A stretch of DNA of 64,000 bases from Tigriopus japonicus (taxonomy: Eukaryota > Arthropoda > Copepoda > Harpacticoida > Harpacticidae): the NCBI GenBank assembly GCA_010645155.1, contig CM021320.1:2304175-2368174 (forward strand), read 5' to 3'. Below are positions 22,001-34,112 of this stretch, piece after piece. Each line of letters begins with the position of its first letter. Within the stretch, counting starts at the first letter, position 1. A program made the translations under genes and the position numbers. A model generated the notes under the pieces. That model did not search any database, was not told the DNA's origin, and was given only the letters and a program-made list of their open reading frames with translations.

Positions 22001-25000
22001 TACGGGTTATCATATGCCTCCTTGTCTTTACTTGTCATCGCCTGTTAAGCTCGGGTTCCACATATTGGGATAGGAGTTAAAGGATTACAGTTCTGAAACA
22101 CAATTATGCACCACTTGTTGTTCTAAGGGTAGAGATGCACCTTCTTCATCATTTTAATGAAAAGGTCGTTCCGGGCGAGAATATCAGTTAAATTACAGAT
22201 ATGAACATAAAAGACGACAACAGCCTATATCTCACATGCGGAGTAACGCCTTGTTTTGGAATGTTGGACAAGAAAGCGAAAACTTTTTTCGCAAAAGAAC
22301 CATGCAATAAGACTTGTAACAAAGAGAATCTCTCCCAAACCACGAAGTTCTTGCACCTTTTAAAAAACTATTTGAGGACCTATCAAATCCAAACGCATGT
22401 CTCTATCAGTAACATCTAGCATATGAGGAGAGTTGCACAGTAGGAGAACTCAATGCGACCTTGCCAAGGGCAAGTCAACGGATAAAACTTCAGGTCATTC
22501 GACATTCGCGTTGTCAGATTCATATTTATTTCAGATTCATATCACAAATGAAGGCCTGCGGCTTGATTTAATAGATAATGTATTCGATAGAGTGTTGGTG
22601 GTAAGTTGGGAAGCTATGGAGAACTAGAATACTGTATAGTAAACAAAATGCTCGATTGTATCCAATTTCTGCTCTTATTGCCTCAGGTTCAATATTCAAA
22701 ATCTCGAAAATATCTTCAGGGTTACAGTATGTTCATGAACATGTGAATCACTCCTAACTTAAGGCAAGGATCACTTACTATGGAGGAAATAATGACATAT
22801 TTATCAAAATTTGATGGACGAGATTCGGTTCATCCAAGGGGTTCTAACATCTCCAAAAGCATATGAGTGAGTTCAGGGCCCGTATCACTTAGTCGGACTT
22901 AGGATTTGACGTCGAATTTCAAGCGTCAAGTATCACTTCAACATTTCTTCAAGATCGAAGGAAAAAATGGTGTCCCCTCATTTTCTTGAACTCGAGAAAA
23001 GTTAGTGTCAGTTACTGCATTAGGTTAAAATGATTAATTTCAATTCAAAAATGTCAGTTAAAATAGTTTCACAACCGATCCTGATCGATTCCAACTTTTG
23101 CGCTTGAAGTGGAGTTTAAAGTACTACTTCTAGTTTTAACTAAGAATATTGGTCCCGATGTGCTTTATTTACGTAATTTTTGGTCTCAGGATCAACATGT
23201 GTTTTAAGTATTGAACAAGAAGAAACCAGTTTTGAGATCCAGCTCTGTTTGACATTGATTGCCAATCTATTGAAAGAGACATTTTACGAGTTGAAATCAA
23301 TTTGACCTGCATTATGGTTTATGATGATGACATGGTGGATATTATTCCCCAAAGTGACCATTTCAATCACTTTCATAACAATGCGAATTGATGATGTGTT
23401 CTAAATAAAGAAAAAAAGGTAGTTCGGTTCTTTTGGTTCTATGGTTCCCTGTTCCCATGCTTTTTTAAATCCAAGAGAGTTACTACCAATTTCCATCAAA
23501 TTATGCTGGAAGAATAGAGTTGGTCAAAACGAGATGCGCTCATTTCCGTAACCCTTAAATTTATGGGATTGACAGTTAACAAGGAACTGTAAAGAAAATA
23601 ACGATGTAACCCGAGCTTCTCAAGGTCATCAACTCTATAAATTTTACTTTAAAAAGTATGCTGAATTTCTCAACACTTTCCACATCTGGAATATTAGTTT
23701 AGGTTATAATCCTTTATGACCTTAGTTAACGTAACAAGCAGCAACATGGCTGGGCCTCCATTTTTTAAATCAAATTTGGTATGAAATCGTTTTGTGCACG
23801 CAAAGTTGAGTCATTAAAGGATTCAGTGTTATTTTTGGGCATTCTCTGCTTCATTCTTGAAATTTTATCCAACATGAATTGGATTGTTATTTGGAAGGTT
23901 GAAGCCCTTTCCCATTTTTTCTTTCCCAAAGCGAGTGACTGGGAGACTTCATGCTGGGAAAAACTTATATCTTTAAACTCTGCGATGGGATTTCCTTGCA
24001 TATTAAAGTCTTTAGCATCAAACAAGTTCAAAACTGGAGCAATTCAACTCCAACGGACTCGAAACAAAACAACAAAGAAGAATGGAACCAAGTCTAATCT
24101 AGATTAGTGGATGTCCTAATTGAACAGAACACCCAAAAATAAAACAAACTTTCCATTTACAGTACATATTACAACTTTATAAACTACTGTATGTTTAAAA
24201 ACAGATGACTGAGAACTAGATGCTCGAAAGCACAATTAAACTAGGAGATCCCGAAAAATTGGGAAATGAACAATGGCTATTGCAAAAGGAATGATTGTGT
24301 GCCATCATAAGAAACCATTAAATCCACTCGTTTATCGAGTCTCCATGAGAGCAAGACGTTCACAATTTATTGAATTGGGGTCTCATGGGCTTTGGATACT
24401 GTAGATGAATATCCCCACAAAAAAGCCTGCTTTTGTCCGGATTAACGCATTATACCCGCTTGCTTTCTATAATGTGTGTATTTCGAGAGTTAATCCGTTG
24501 TTTCTTTTTGTATTTTTTTCTGAGTGCCTCAGATATAGCCTGAAATGGTTGGGGATAAAAAGTGTTAGAATACATGTGCCGCTTGAAAAATGAAAGAATT
24601 GAACAAAGTCTTGAATTTTCAAGTCGCAGCATTACTGCTCAAGGTTAAGTTCCATGACCTTGCCGGAAATAGTTTCAACCAAAAATACGTGCACTTTAAT
24701 GCTCAGAGCTTGATGGAATCACTTTTGTGAGAACAGAATTCAAAACAAACTTTCTTTGTTTGACAGGAAGAAATTATTGAAAATAACAACAGCAATTCAC
24801 AAAGTTATCCAATCTGTGGAAATAAATTCCACCTTCGGCTTCAAAGGGACTTGGTTTCGATTTCTTGCTTGAGGCTTCTTTGATCAAGTGGCTGTTGGTT
24901 GGTCTCGAATTTCTCCTACTTACCAAAATCAGTACGTTAGTTGTATTGCGCATCTGGTTCCCAAAGAGAACCACCACCAAAACCAAAGTGTTCCCAATCA

Positions 25001-25205
25001 CGCCCACCACGACAATCACTGCAAAAATGACGGGAACCAACCAAGAAACCACCTGATGGAATTGAAGCTGTTCACACGCTTCCGTTTGACGAGCCAAGAA
25101 TTCATCAAAGGTCCCATTTCCATCTTCGGCTTTAGTCACGTTCAGAAATAGCAACTCTAACTCGTCGGAAGCCATCTCGCACATTTCAGCCATACTCAAT
25201 TCCAT
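19076..25205 (-). CDS. AstA-R: Allatostatin-A receptor (galanin-receptor-like GPCR)
   Basis: Three exons: 25205-24924, 21065-20100 and 19567-19076, all phase 0 with GT-AG borders, giving 579 residues. It is a class A neuropeptide receptor; insect AstA receptors couple allatostatin-A peptides to G proteins in nerve, gut and endocrine cells. Exon 1 holds two N-glycosylation sites (NVT, NGT) and TM1 with GNTLV; the junction rebuilds NVLIL|NLAISDLLF at TM2. DRY is at about residues 150-152; the conserved Cys of TM3 and ECL2, KRRVTRMV before TM6, CWSP in TM6 and NPILYAF in TM7 are all present. Exon 3 adds a cytoplasmic tail of about 160 residues, Ser-rich, ending FVQV, which fits a class II PDZ ligand. 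The tail is much longer than in Drosophila AstA receptors. The final exon rests on phase and a good acceptor; reading through 20100 would end the protein after ten more codons instead. Confidence 0.92.
21066..24923. other. Intron 1 of the allatostatin-A receptor
   Basis: A 3.86-kb intron. I see no further receptor exon or nested gene; short open frames (for example 22201-22419 and 23781-24107) show no family resemblance. A GGGCCCGTATCAC motif near 22878 resembles ends of some invertebrate MITEs but I found no partner end. Confidence 0.55.
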
Positions 25206-26031
25206 GGTTCCAATCGTGGGTAATCGTTGAGAGTGGATGTAGCGTTTCGAACTTTAATTGGTTAGGTTTGGCCGAGAGCAATTAAGGAGAAGCCTTTGGG
25301 ACAACATGTTCGTTCCTCTTGTTGGATAGTGGTTATTATCTTGTTCATGCACACCCGCCAAGGCTGAACTTGTGACTGAGTCCAAGGGCGCCTTTTTTGC
25401 TTTCGCGGGTGAGCAACTATTGTACGAACGTACTTGCGTACATGTCTATCTACTTTGCTCGCTTCTTCTTCTTCTTCTTCTACTACATATTTCTCTGGCG
25501 CTCCACGATCCACGAACGGTTCTCCACTTCGATGAAGTGGCTGGTCCTGGACCCAAATGCTCGTAAGCTCATTCCCGAACACCCTTCTCGGTCCTTGCTC
25601 TCTCACTCCTCGTTTTTACACGTTTTGGACCATGCCTTCATTATTTTTGGTGCAAATAACGTAAAAGAATTATTGGAAAGATATAGATTTTAATACAACA
25701 TTCACGACAGAAAACTTGATTTTTCCTGTTCTTGGTGAGTAATGATTGGTGAACAAACTTCAGTGAAATAACTTTCAGCAAAATTTTCGTTAAGTTGCAT
25801 AAACTGTAAGACATGTTACGGTTATGATTTTTGATACACGATCATTGCTTAGATAATAAAGAACCAAACTACAACGCACTTGAAAATTAATAAACATTGA
25901 TGAGAATTACCGTACATTCCAATCTATTCCTTCAATTCTAGACGGCCAATGGGTTAAGTAGGCATTATGCTTTTCATCATTTCTCAAGATGTAAAGCAGC
26001 TCTACGATGGGTTTTCAGTTGGATTCGAATA

Positions 26032-26130
26032 GTCAGATTAATGGGCCACGAGTATAAATACGTGACAGCTGCTGTGTTGGAAACGCAGCAACTGGGGCGC
26101 GTATATACCCGAGGCCCGTTAATCTGACTT
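26032..26130. repeat. Near-palindromic hairpin of about 99 bp
   Basis: The left arm starts AGTCAGATTAATGGGCC and the right arm ends GGCCCGTTAATCTGACT, its inverse apart from one base. Pairing continues inward with a few mismatches to a short loop. It may be a small snap-back MITE; only one copy is present in the window. Confidence 0.7.
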
Positions 26131-27190
26131 GATTGTAGAGTCTACTCACGCTTGTTGAATTAGGTGCGTTAACATGCGGTCTAAACTTTCAACCTTGCAA
26201 TTTTTAGGAAGCGGCGCTTGTACGGTGATTGCGAAACTAGAGGAAAGTTTCAAGTAATCGGTTTAGATTATCACTTATTTCTTTTTTCATGGAGGTTGAA
26301 AATGATTGGCCCAAACCAAGGTTGAGGTTCTTTCAACCATTCACATTTTGACACTTTTAGAGGGTTTCAATAATTTCTTCAAGATCTTGCTACCCATATG
26401 TCATTCATTTCCTTCCACGTGGAGTACGAGCATAACTGACAATAACAAAGCAATAAAGATAAATAATTCTTCATGATAGTCGTTAACATGCAAAGGAAGT
26501 GTTAATTTGAGTGTTTTTGATGAGCCTATTCTTTTGCTTCAATGAAAAGGAGAAGTTTAAACCTACAAATGTTGCAAAACCTAGAGACCTTCTCTTTTTT
26601 TCCTTTTTTAACAGTATCAGTTTTTCTGGCGGAACCGTGGAACCTTTATCATCATCCTTATTGGATTACTCGCTCAATGGGTCCCGTTATCTGTCCTTCG
26701 CTCAGCTTTACAAAAGGTACCTATGAACCTCTTCATACAGTACAGTACAACAGCCTCTGAGTATGTGTCGTTCATAAACCAGGTTCTCTAGGGTGTTCGT
26801 TCGTTGGCTAGCCATTCATGCGGGTTTCAAAAGATACCCCGAGAACAACATGATACATCTATCAATTGTTTTGTCAAAAAAAAATGATAAGCAGAGACAC
26901 ATTCTTGTCTGCTCGTCTTCTTTTGAAGGTTTTCTCCATTCTAGTCCACGAAACGAGACAAATGTAGACATCGAGATACGCCTTTCCCAACCTTTGCCAT
27001 GCATCCTATTTTGAGGTGTTGTTTAGTTGGCCGGGTGTTTCAAAAAAGATATATGGCAAACCAAACCTTTTGCAACTCATTATTAAATCATTGGATCAAC
27101 TTAAGTTAAAATGCTCGCGATTCAAGAATTACATACAGGGTTGAAAAGTCGACCAAAATCCTTTTAATTATTATTTTATGGACTAATACT

Positions 27191-27435
27191 AGGTTGGTTG
27201 TTGAGGTAGTTTTGAAGTAAAGTAGAAGCATATCTAGAAGCATAGAAGAAGCATATGAGATGGAGTAGAAATAGCCATACTCGATCAAGTTTTACTACAT
27301 GATTGGCGTTTTTCTATTGCAGCTTATGTAGCGAAACTAGATCGAGCATAGTTACTTGTACTTCGCCAAATATGCTTCTTTCATGCTTCTAGATATGCTT
27401 CTACTTTACTTCAAAACTACCTCAACATCCGACCT
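27191..27435. mobile_element. Foldback/MITE element, copy B
   Basis: Terminal inverted repeats of about 50 bp: the left end reads AGGTTGGTTGTTGAGGTAGT and the right end is its diverged inverse, ending ACCTCAACATCCGACCT. Inside are smaller inverted motifs (ACTCGATCAAG and AGATCGAGCAT). It is related to the copy at 17966-18395 but lacks the tandem expansion. No coding capacity. Confidence 0.75.
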
Positions 27436-28269
27436 AATGACATGCTAATGGAATGCTCGTAACTTAAATGCTTTGGTCCTATGATCAAGGCCTAGAAAAT
27501 TCAACTTGAATGAAAACACATGTACATATCTAAAGAATAGTTGTTGGACACACCTTTTGAGATTCGGGCATTTTTGTGAGTCTAATTGTGTCAGAGTGAT
27601 AGCCATTACTTGCTGTTCCTTTTCTTGTGAATCATCCTGCAGTTTTGAAGTGCTATGACAAGGATGACGTAGTTGTCCGTCTATTTGTCTGTCAACTCAC
27701 GACACAAAAGTTCGTACCGCGGTTCAGTTTGTGTGAAAGCGAGAAACACTTTCACAAAGGCCCTCAGTAATGTACAGCCCTTACCATCTCGAAATTAACA
27801 TATAGTGTATGATAACTGAGAAATGGCCTTTTGAAGTATGCTTGAAAGAGGGAGACAATTTTGAGATCTTTTCTACCCTGGACCAAGAGTATTTAACATG
27901 TTAAATAGCAAAGTTTGTAACATCAATGAAAACAAAGCTTGTTAGAAGTTGTTTAGAAACTTAAGTCTTTAAGGGATCGACTAGAGGCATAAAACTGCAT
28001 GCAATCCTCCAGTGAGTGTGAACTTAAATAGAGTAGTGCCACAATAATTGGAATAATTTCGTATTAACAATGAAACCGATAACGTACATTGCCATCAAGC
28101 ATTTCAAATTTCCTGACCCATAAGGCAATGAGACATTTTTGGAACCACTCAAGCTAGGAGGGTATTGAAGCAGACTTTCACTGTTTCCAAGTTTTTTCGA
28201 GCGCATTAAAACCTTTCAAAATGTTAACGACGACGCAAAGCTCAAAACACAAAAACATTTGTGTGATGA

Positions 28270-28275
28270 TTTATT
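28270..28275 (-). terminator. Candidate poly(A) signal of tektin
   Basis: TTTATT on the plus strand (AATAAA on minus), 187 bases past the tektin stop codon. Confidence 0.4.
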
Positions 28276-28461
28276 TTAGACTTTGCAAATGTATTTAGGG
28301 AAAATTGTGATGAAAGGTTGTGGAAATGAGCCATTACTTCAAAGTAACTAGCTAATCATCAATAACGAAGTGAAAAAGTTGTCAGTGTTGTTTAAGAGTG
28401 ATGTGAACCCGACTTCAATACTACTAGTTACTTATTTGTCATCAAGGTGATGGATTTCCTT

Positions 28462-31400
28462 CTAAAGAGCAGTTGTGTTCCGATATCCACTGAGCAAATT
28501 AGTGGACGGAAACATCCCGCGCACCTTGAGACATCTGTCGCGATCAATGATGAGGGAATTTCTTTTGATGTCGAGCTCTTTTTCCAAAGAGAGACGCGTA
28601 TGCTGAAGGTCTCGAAGACGATCTTCGGCTTGATCTGTGGTGAGCTCAAGTCGGCGCATATCCTTTTCCAGCTCATCAACCTCCTCGATCAATCTGGGTC
28701 CAAGAGAAAAGAAATTAGAACTCTATGAACAATGAGCGACAAAAGCAAGAGAGCTGACAATGGGCATTACTGTCCAAGAAGCCTTGAAAGCCGACTTTTT
28801 CAAAGACAAATAGAAAAATCTTTTGTTGGATTGTCATCGAAAGAAGTTGCCAAACTTGTGAGGAAAGTTCTGTATCAACTGGTGCATCATTTTGATGAAT
28901 TTGTCTCGATATACGTATTATCGAGGCCCCACAGACACTAACTAAGGTTTGCTCGTATATTTGCACAAAACCTGACTGGATTTCCTTAGTGAAAAAGAAC
29001 CATTTTTCACTTCAGGTGTTTGGGTAATAGATTTTCCTTCTTTCCAAATCCTCCCTAATCGTTCCGACCCTTCATCCTTTCATTCATTCATTAATTTATT
29101 CTTTGTCCTTTTGCCCGATGTCATACTTGGCCGCTTTATGATTACTAAAACCCTTTCCCATGAAAAATGTGGCCAACTGATCATGGTTAACTGGCCATCT
29201 TACCCATGAGCTGGATCATCTCGACAGAGTTCCACATTGGGACGGAGATGTCGATTGGAAAGGCGTGTTTGAGCCACTTTCAAAGGCTTTTGTTTCTCCC
29301 AATGGGCTTCTTTTAACTGATCAATCGTGGCCTCTAATCCAGTTATTTCCTCCACAGTCTAGAGGAGTCCAAAAGAGAATGTCACCCATCAGGTGGTCAT
29401 TAGTTCCAAAATGAGATTCATCCCTAGATTATCGGGGGCCATTATATTGCTACTGCTGTTGCTCCTCCTCCTCCTCCTCCTGCCCCCTCAGTTACCTCTT
29501 TGAGCTCGGTTTCGAGATGACGTGCAGCCTCTTCAGTCTCGGCCACTCGGCGATTAAGAGCTCCTTCCACACGATCAGCTTGTTCCCGCATGTCTTGGCT
29601 GGTCCGAGATAGAGTGGCTGCCATGGATCCTCTCAACCTCATCGAGGCCTCGCGTTCTTGTTCGCTCCGACGAAGATTAGCCTGACTGAACTCCAACCAG
29701 TTCTCGGGATGGGATTCTCTACAAAATTAGATTCTCCTTTGTCTATTGCACGTAAGAAGAACGAGTTGCTTGGATTCAATTTTTTCCTGATTCATTCGAC
29801 CTCATGCCAGCAATCCAAAGACTCCCTGTTTATCCAAAGTGGATCTTAAGTTACCCCGCAAGGAGAGCGTGGAACTCCCTTTAAGTAAACCCTGGATCGT
29901 GTTTATTTGCTTCGAGCTCATAGTAAACGAACTACGTCTACTTGAATCTTGATTTAGATGTCCTTTGGACGAGATACACACTTCTTTATTTGGAACACTT
30001 ACACTTCTTTGTAAATGGCGGCTCCGGCTTTGTACACAATATTTCCTCGGGAATTTTTCAAGCTCACGCTCTTCGAATCCAAATGATTGGCGGAGAACTT
30101 GAAAACAAGACCAATGCGATTAGGTAAAGAAGCCAATCTTTCTTGAAAGCATCAAAGCAAAAAAAAATAGACGTTTAGGGACTTACTTGGGTGTGTATGC
30201 AATCAGACTTAGCTCTTTGAGCTTTCCGTCCTTTAATTTTCGTTCTTTACATGCATCTTAAAACACGCTCTTTGTGAAGATGACACAAAGAGAATGTACT
30301 CTGTTTTTCTGCTACGTGCTCGCTTTAAATCACAATCAAGACTAAAACGGATTAAAGGATTTGTCTTTGAGAAGTAGGTTTCATTTCAAGTGGTCAAATA
30401 ATTGGACAACCAACGAAACCATGATGAACAAAATGTTCGTTCTATTTTTACGTCGATGCTTGTGGATTTTCCTTGATGTACGAGGAAAACACAATAATAT
30501 AAATTATTGCACGAACCACAAAACAGCCGGACGAGCGACCGATATCAATTGTAAATGCATTGTTTTACCTTGTCACTCCAATCCATTTCCAATTGATGCT
30601 TGCAATCGCGATTGGTTGATTGTTGATCTCGCGCATTTTCTAACGTTCTCTTCAAGGTGTTTCGTACGTCAGTAATAATCTCAATTTCCTGCAAAAAGAA
30701 ACAATTTCATAAACACGATTTATGCTCTCTCTGTCTGTCCACACGGTGGTTAGCTGTGCTCTATGAAAGTGTTTGCTCAAATGTCAAGACTTGTAATGAC
30801 ACTTTTCAGTGTCAGAGTGTTAAAATGAAGATATCTTGAGAAAATGTAATTAAAATGTGTCTTAATGTATCTAATGTATATTCCCTAATGGGAAATGTAT
30901 TTTAAAAAGTAGCTCAAATAACTACAAGTATATTAATTCACTTAAAACCAATAAAACCAGTATATTTCTCCAAACTATTTTAATAGATATTGAGAGGGCC
31001 CATAGTTATGAATTGAAGCGAAATTTGGTCAATATCTATGAAGCAGATCATAAGCCCTTAAAACTTTGAAATGCATCAAATTATGCCATGAAATATAAAT
31101 GTAATGAATCGAATCCTGTTGGGGATAGAATTGTGGCTAACGGGAGAAATCCTTCAATTTACAGGGAATCGCATTCCTTGTAGCGGTAGTAAAAAATCGG
31201 CAAAAAAAAATGTTCCGGCTGTACACTGTATGTTGGAGTGGTTGCCAAGAAATAAAAGGTACATTTTCAATGTCGCAAAAGTAAATGATAAATAATTTCG
31301 TTGCTCTTTGATTATGTCGTGGTTGTAAGATTGATCAATATTATAACTCAAAACTAACTTAAAGCGTTCCTTTTTTGATAGTTTTTTCGCAAATCATCTG

Positions 31401-33090
31401 TAATACAGTAAAATTGCATATCTTTGAAATCTATGTATTGAAGATCTGCCCATATTTAAAAAATAAACTACCAGCATAAGGGATTTTTTGTTTCAAAAAG
31501 GGAAAAAAATTGTAATAAACAGTTTTCATTTAAATTTTGTAAAAACATAACTTACGTCTTAACATGTTTGGTAAAAAAAAACCGAAGAAAAAGTAATTCA
31601 AAAATATAAATTTTTAATCAGTTTTAATAAACATTATTATGTAAGACAGAAGCGAAAGAAAATACAAAAATGCTTATTCTTGCGATGCTGAAAAAGTATG
31701 TAATATGTCTTGGAAATTCCTTTTACACACAATTGGAGCATTTCAGGGGATTATTTGATGCAATTTGAAAAGTAGAGGTAGTGATAGAATATTATCTGCT
31801 AAATAGATATTGATCAAATTTCGCATCAATTCATAACTAAGAACCCTCTTAATACCTATTACTATGGTTTGAGAAAATATGTTAATTTTAGTTGCTTTAA
31901 GTGAATAAATATAGTTATTCACAAGACATATTCATCATGATACCCTGCCATCAAAAATCGTCATTAGAAATCTTGGCATTTGAGCAAACACTTAAACAGA
32001 AACTTTAACTATCGTGTCCACTTATGAGTACATATACAGTAAGTGTTTTGTCGTCATTATTCTTGGATTCGCCTTTCAACAAAGAGCCGCGGAACAGCAA
32101 ATAATGCCAGATGTTGCTCCAACATCTCATCATCTAATTGCGCTCTATTGTTTGTCACTCGGGAGATGGAGGAAACAGGATCCCTTGAGCCTTTGGTACA
32201 CGGCAAAGGTTTCCAACCTATTCTGGAAATGCCTCTCACGATCTCCATCTCGAGTGTCAAGTGTTTTCTCTTAGTATTTAACAAACCGCGAATAGAAGCA
32301 AATGTTCCATGGAGCTTGCCCTTGAGCTATTGAGTTCAATAACTTGAAAACATACCCTCAACAACGCCTTTTCGGCATCATCTTGGACCAGATCCGAATC
32401 GATTCTACGTTGTCGATTCGCTAAGCAATCCCGGGCAATCAACATGGGCGACTCAGTGGCTTGGATAGCATTTTCAACACGACGAATCTCGTCCACCATA
32501 AGATCAATTTCACCTAATGAATAAGTACATGAGAAGCAAACAGGCGTTTTTGATGAAAGTAGGACAATCACGAATATGGACAAGTGAGACAACCATGCCG
32601 CCACTTCATTACCGTAATGAGTGACTTTGTGATTTTGAATTGACGTGTTTTCCTTACTTGTCATGTCTTGAATGCCTCGCTCCAATTCGAATTTCCAGTA
32701 ACTAATGCTTTGAACTCTCTCCCCCAATTTCTCCGTCACTTCGGTCTGGGTTCGATTGGATTTCGTCGTGGAACTGGCAATCAACTCCTTGGCCTCGGTT
32801 CGAAGCCTGAAAATGTAGAAAAATATCAAGTCACGCCCTTCTCGAAGGCAAACTTATCTGACGTACACCCTCGACGCGTCTCGATCCCGATTGGATTGGA
32901 ACCGCTTGGTTTCAATGTTGCGGTTCCAATCAGCTGGCGCCCATTTTTTGAACGTATAGCGTTGCACGGGATTCACGGGCAGATAGGATCCTAGTAAGGG
33001 TTGAGGGGCCGTAGCTGTGGCCAATGGGACAGTGCCTTTGCCCAAAATCTCCCTCTCATCCTCCATTGGAGGTTCGTATCGACGTTCCAT
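28462..33090 (-). CDS. Tekt4: Tektin, closest to tektin-4
   Basis: Eight exons: 33090-32867, 32806-32658, 32513-32356, 30688-30569, 30097-30003, 29718-29496, 29358-29204 and 28693-28462. All junctions are GT-AG with matching phases, giving 451 residues, close to vertebrate tektin-4 (435). Tektins are coiled-coil filaments inside the doublet microtubules of cilia and flagella; in an arthropod the expected site is the sperm tail or sensory cilia. The protein starts MERRYEPP; family blocks follow in order: WNRNIETKR, LGERVQSISYWKFELERG, the ATESPMLIARDCL segment, EMDWSDK (a tektin-4-like block), WLEFSQANLRRSE, LKVAQTRL, the tektin nonapeptide RPNVELCRD (about 29222-29248), and the C-terminal SLEKELDIKRNSLIIDRDRC. 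Assignment to tektin-4 rather than another tektin rests on EMDWSDK and the last exon and is less certain than the family. Intron 3 contains a long inverted-repeat element. Confidence 0.95.
30915..31925. mobile_element. Long-inverted-repeat element in tektin intron 3
   Basis: Two arms of roughly 170 bp face each other: about 30915-31090 and 31755-31925. The best block (30983-31040 against the inverse of 31801-31859) shares TAGTTATGAATTGA and GCGAAATTTG and is about 85-90% identical by eye. The 0.65-kb middle is AT-rich with no transposase frame. This fits a foldback MITE; the ends are approximate. Confidence 0.75.
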
Positions 33091-34112
33091 TTTCTGGCCT
33101 CTGAATCAGAATTCTCGATCCAGATTTTTCCACTCCTTGTCTAGATTTGAAAAGGAACACGATGACAACGAGGAAAACCGAACCAGAGCTCTACCAACAC
33201 CTCTTTTATTCCAATATGGAGGAGCTCAAGAGGGGAGAATAAGTTTGTTTGGTCGGTTCCTGGTTATCGGAGTCATGGTAACTGGAACGCAAACTTCAGG
33301 GAAAGTGGATCAGGCTCTCACACACTCTCTTATCTGGATCTGGGACATTCTTTCATACATAAGCGTACAAGCTTTTACAATGAGAAGTTCGTGTAAGGTT
33401 AAGGCACAATAGAATCATGAATGATGTCGCGTGAATTCTGAATTATTCAAATATTAGAACGATAACAAATGTGACTTTCCAGGTTGGGTTTTATTCTCAA
33501 CCGAAAACCCTGAGAATAGATTTTCAGCCAAGCGTTTGAAATATTCAAAATGACTTTGTATATATTAACCAAAAGGAGCTTGGTTTATAATTAAGTCGAT
33601 GAAGAGGCTCTTTGGGAGTTGCCTTTAGGGTGAATATTCCCTTCCTGATAGAGAGAAAATGGAGCCAGAGACAAGAGAACTGACTTTTGGTTGACAAAGG
33701 GAGTCACTTACTTATTTCCCCTTTATGATTAGGTACCCTACTCTCAAACCAAGAGGACCTTCCTTCTTTATTAGATCATTGGGATCGCCCATAATGAGGT
33801 TAATTCCCAAATCAGTTTTCATCGTCCTTTTTTGGTGTCTTTGAGAGTGCTACAAATGTTAAGTGAAATGGAGTGTCCGACAATGCAGCATGAAATTGTT
33901 TGAACTGTGAAGCAATCAACAAAAAATAATTCCATCTTTCATTTAAACAAGAATTCCTCAATTTCGAAAATTGGCCTAAGAGCTTTGTTAGATTTCTAAT
34001 TCTTGCAGGCAGAATTCAAAGAATTTTCCTGGTAGTTTGTCTCTCATCTTTAAGAAAGAAAAATAAAAGGCTTAACGCTGTTTGGCCTTTTTTGGCAAAG
34101 TTGACCTGAAAA
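33091..34112. other. Spacer upstream of tektin, between divergent genes
   Basis: Lies between the tektin start (minus strand) and the proposed start of the hypothetical gene (plus strand). It should hold both promoters if the second gene is real. I see no specific element or exon. Confidence 0.5.

Larger units (their letters stand above)
25206..28461. other. Intergenic region between receptor and tektin
   Basis: This should contain the receptor promoter, but no element stands out. It carries a near-perfect hairpin at 26032-26130 and foldback element copy B at 27191-27435. No conserved coding exon seen. Confidence 0.55.

Noticed and set aside
32014..32333. Plus-strand frames over the tektin locus
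   Set aside because: They lie in tektin intron 3 and, on the opposite strand, next to exon 3; no splice or domain support.
4023..33090. A microtubule gene cluster (tau/EML plus tektin) as a functional unit
   Set aside because: The genes are on opposite strands, separated by a receptor gene and 15 kb or more, with no shared regulatory signal; chance proximity is enough.
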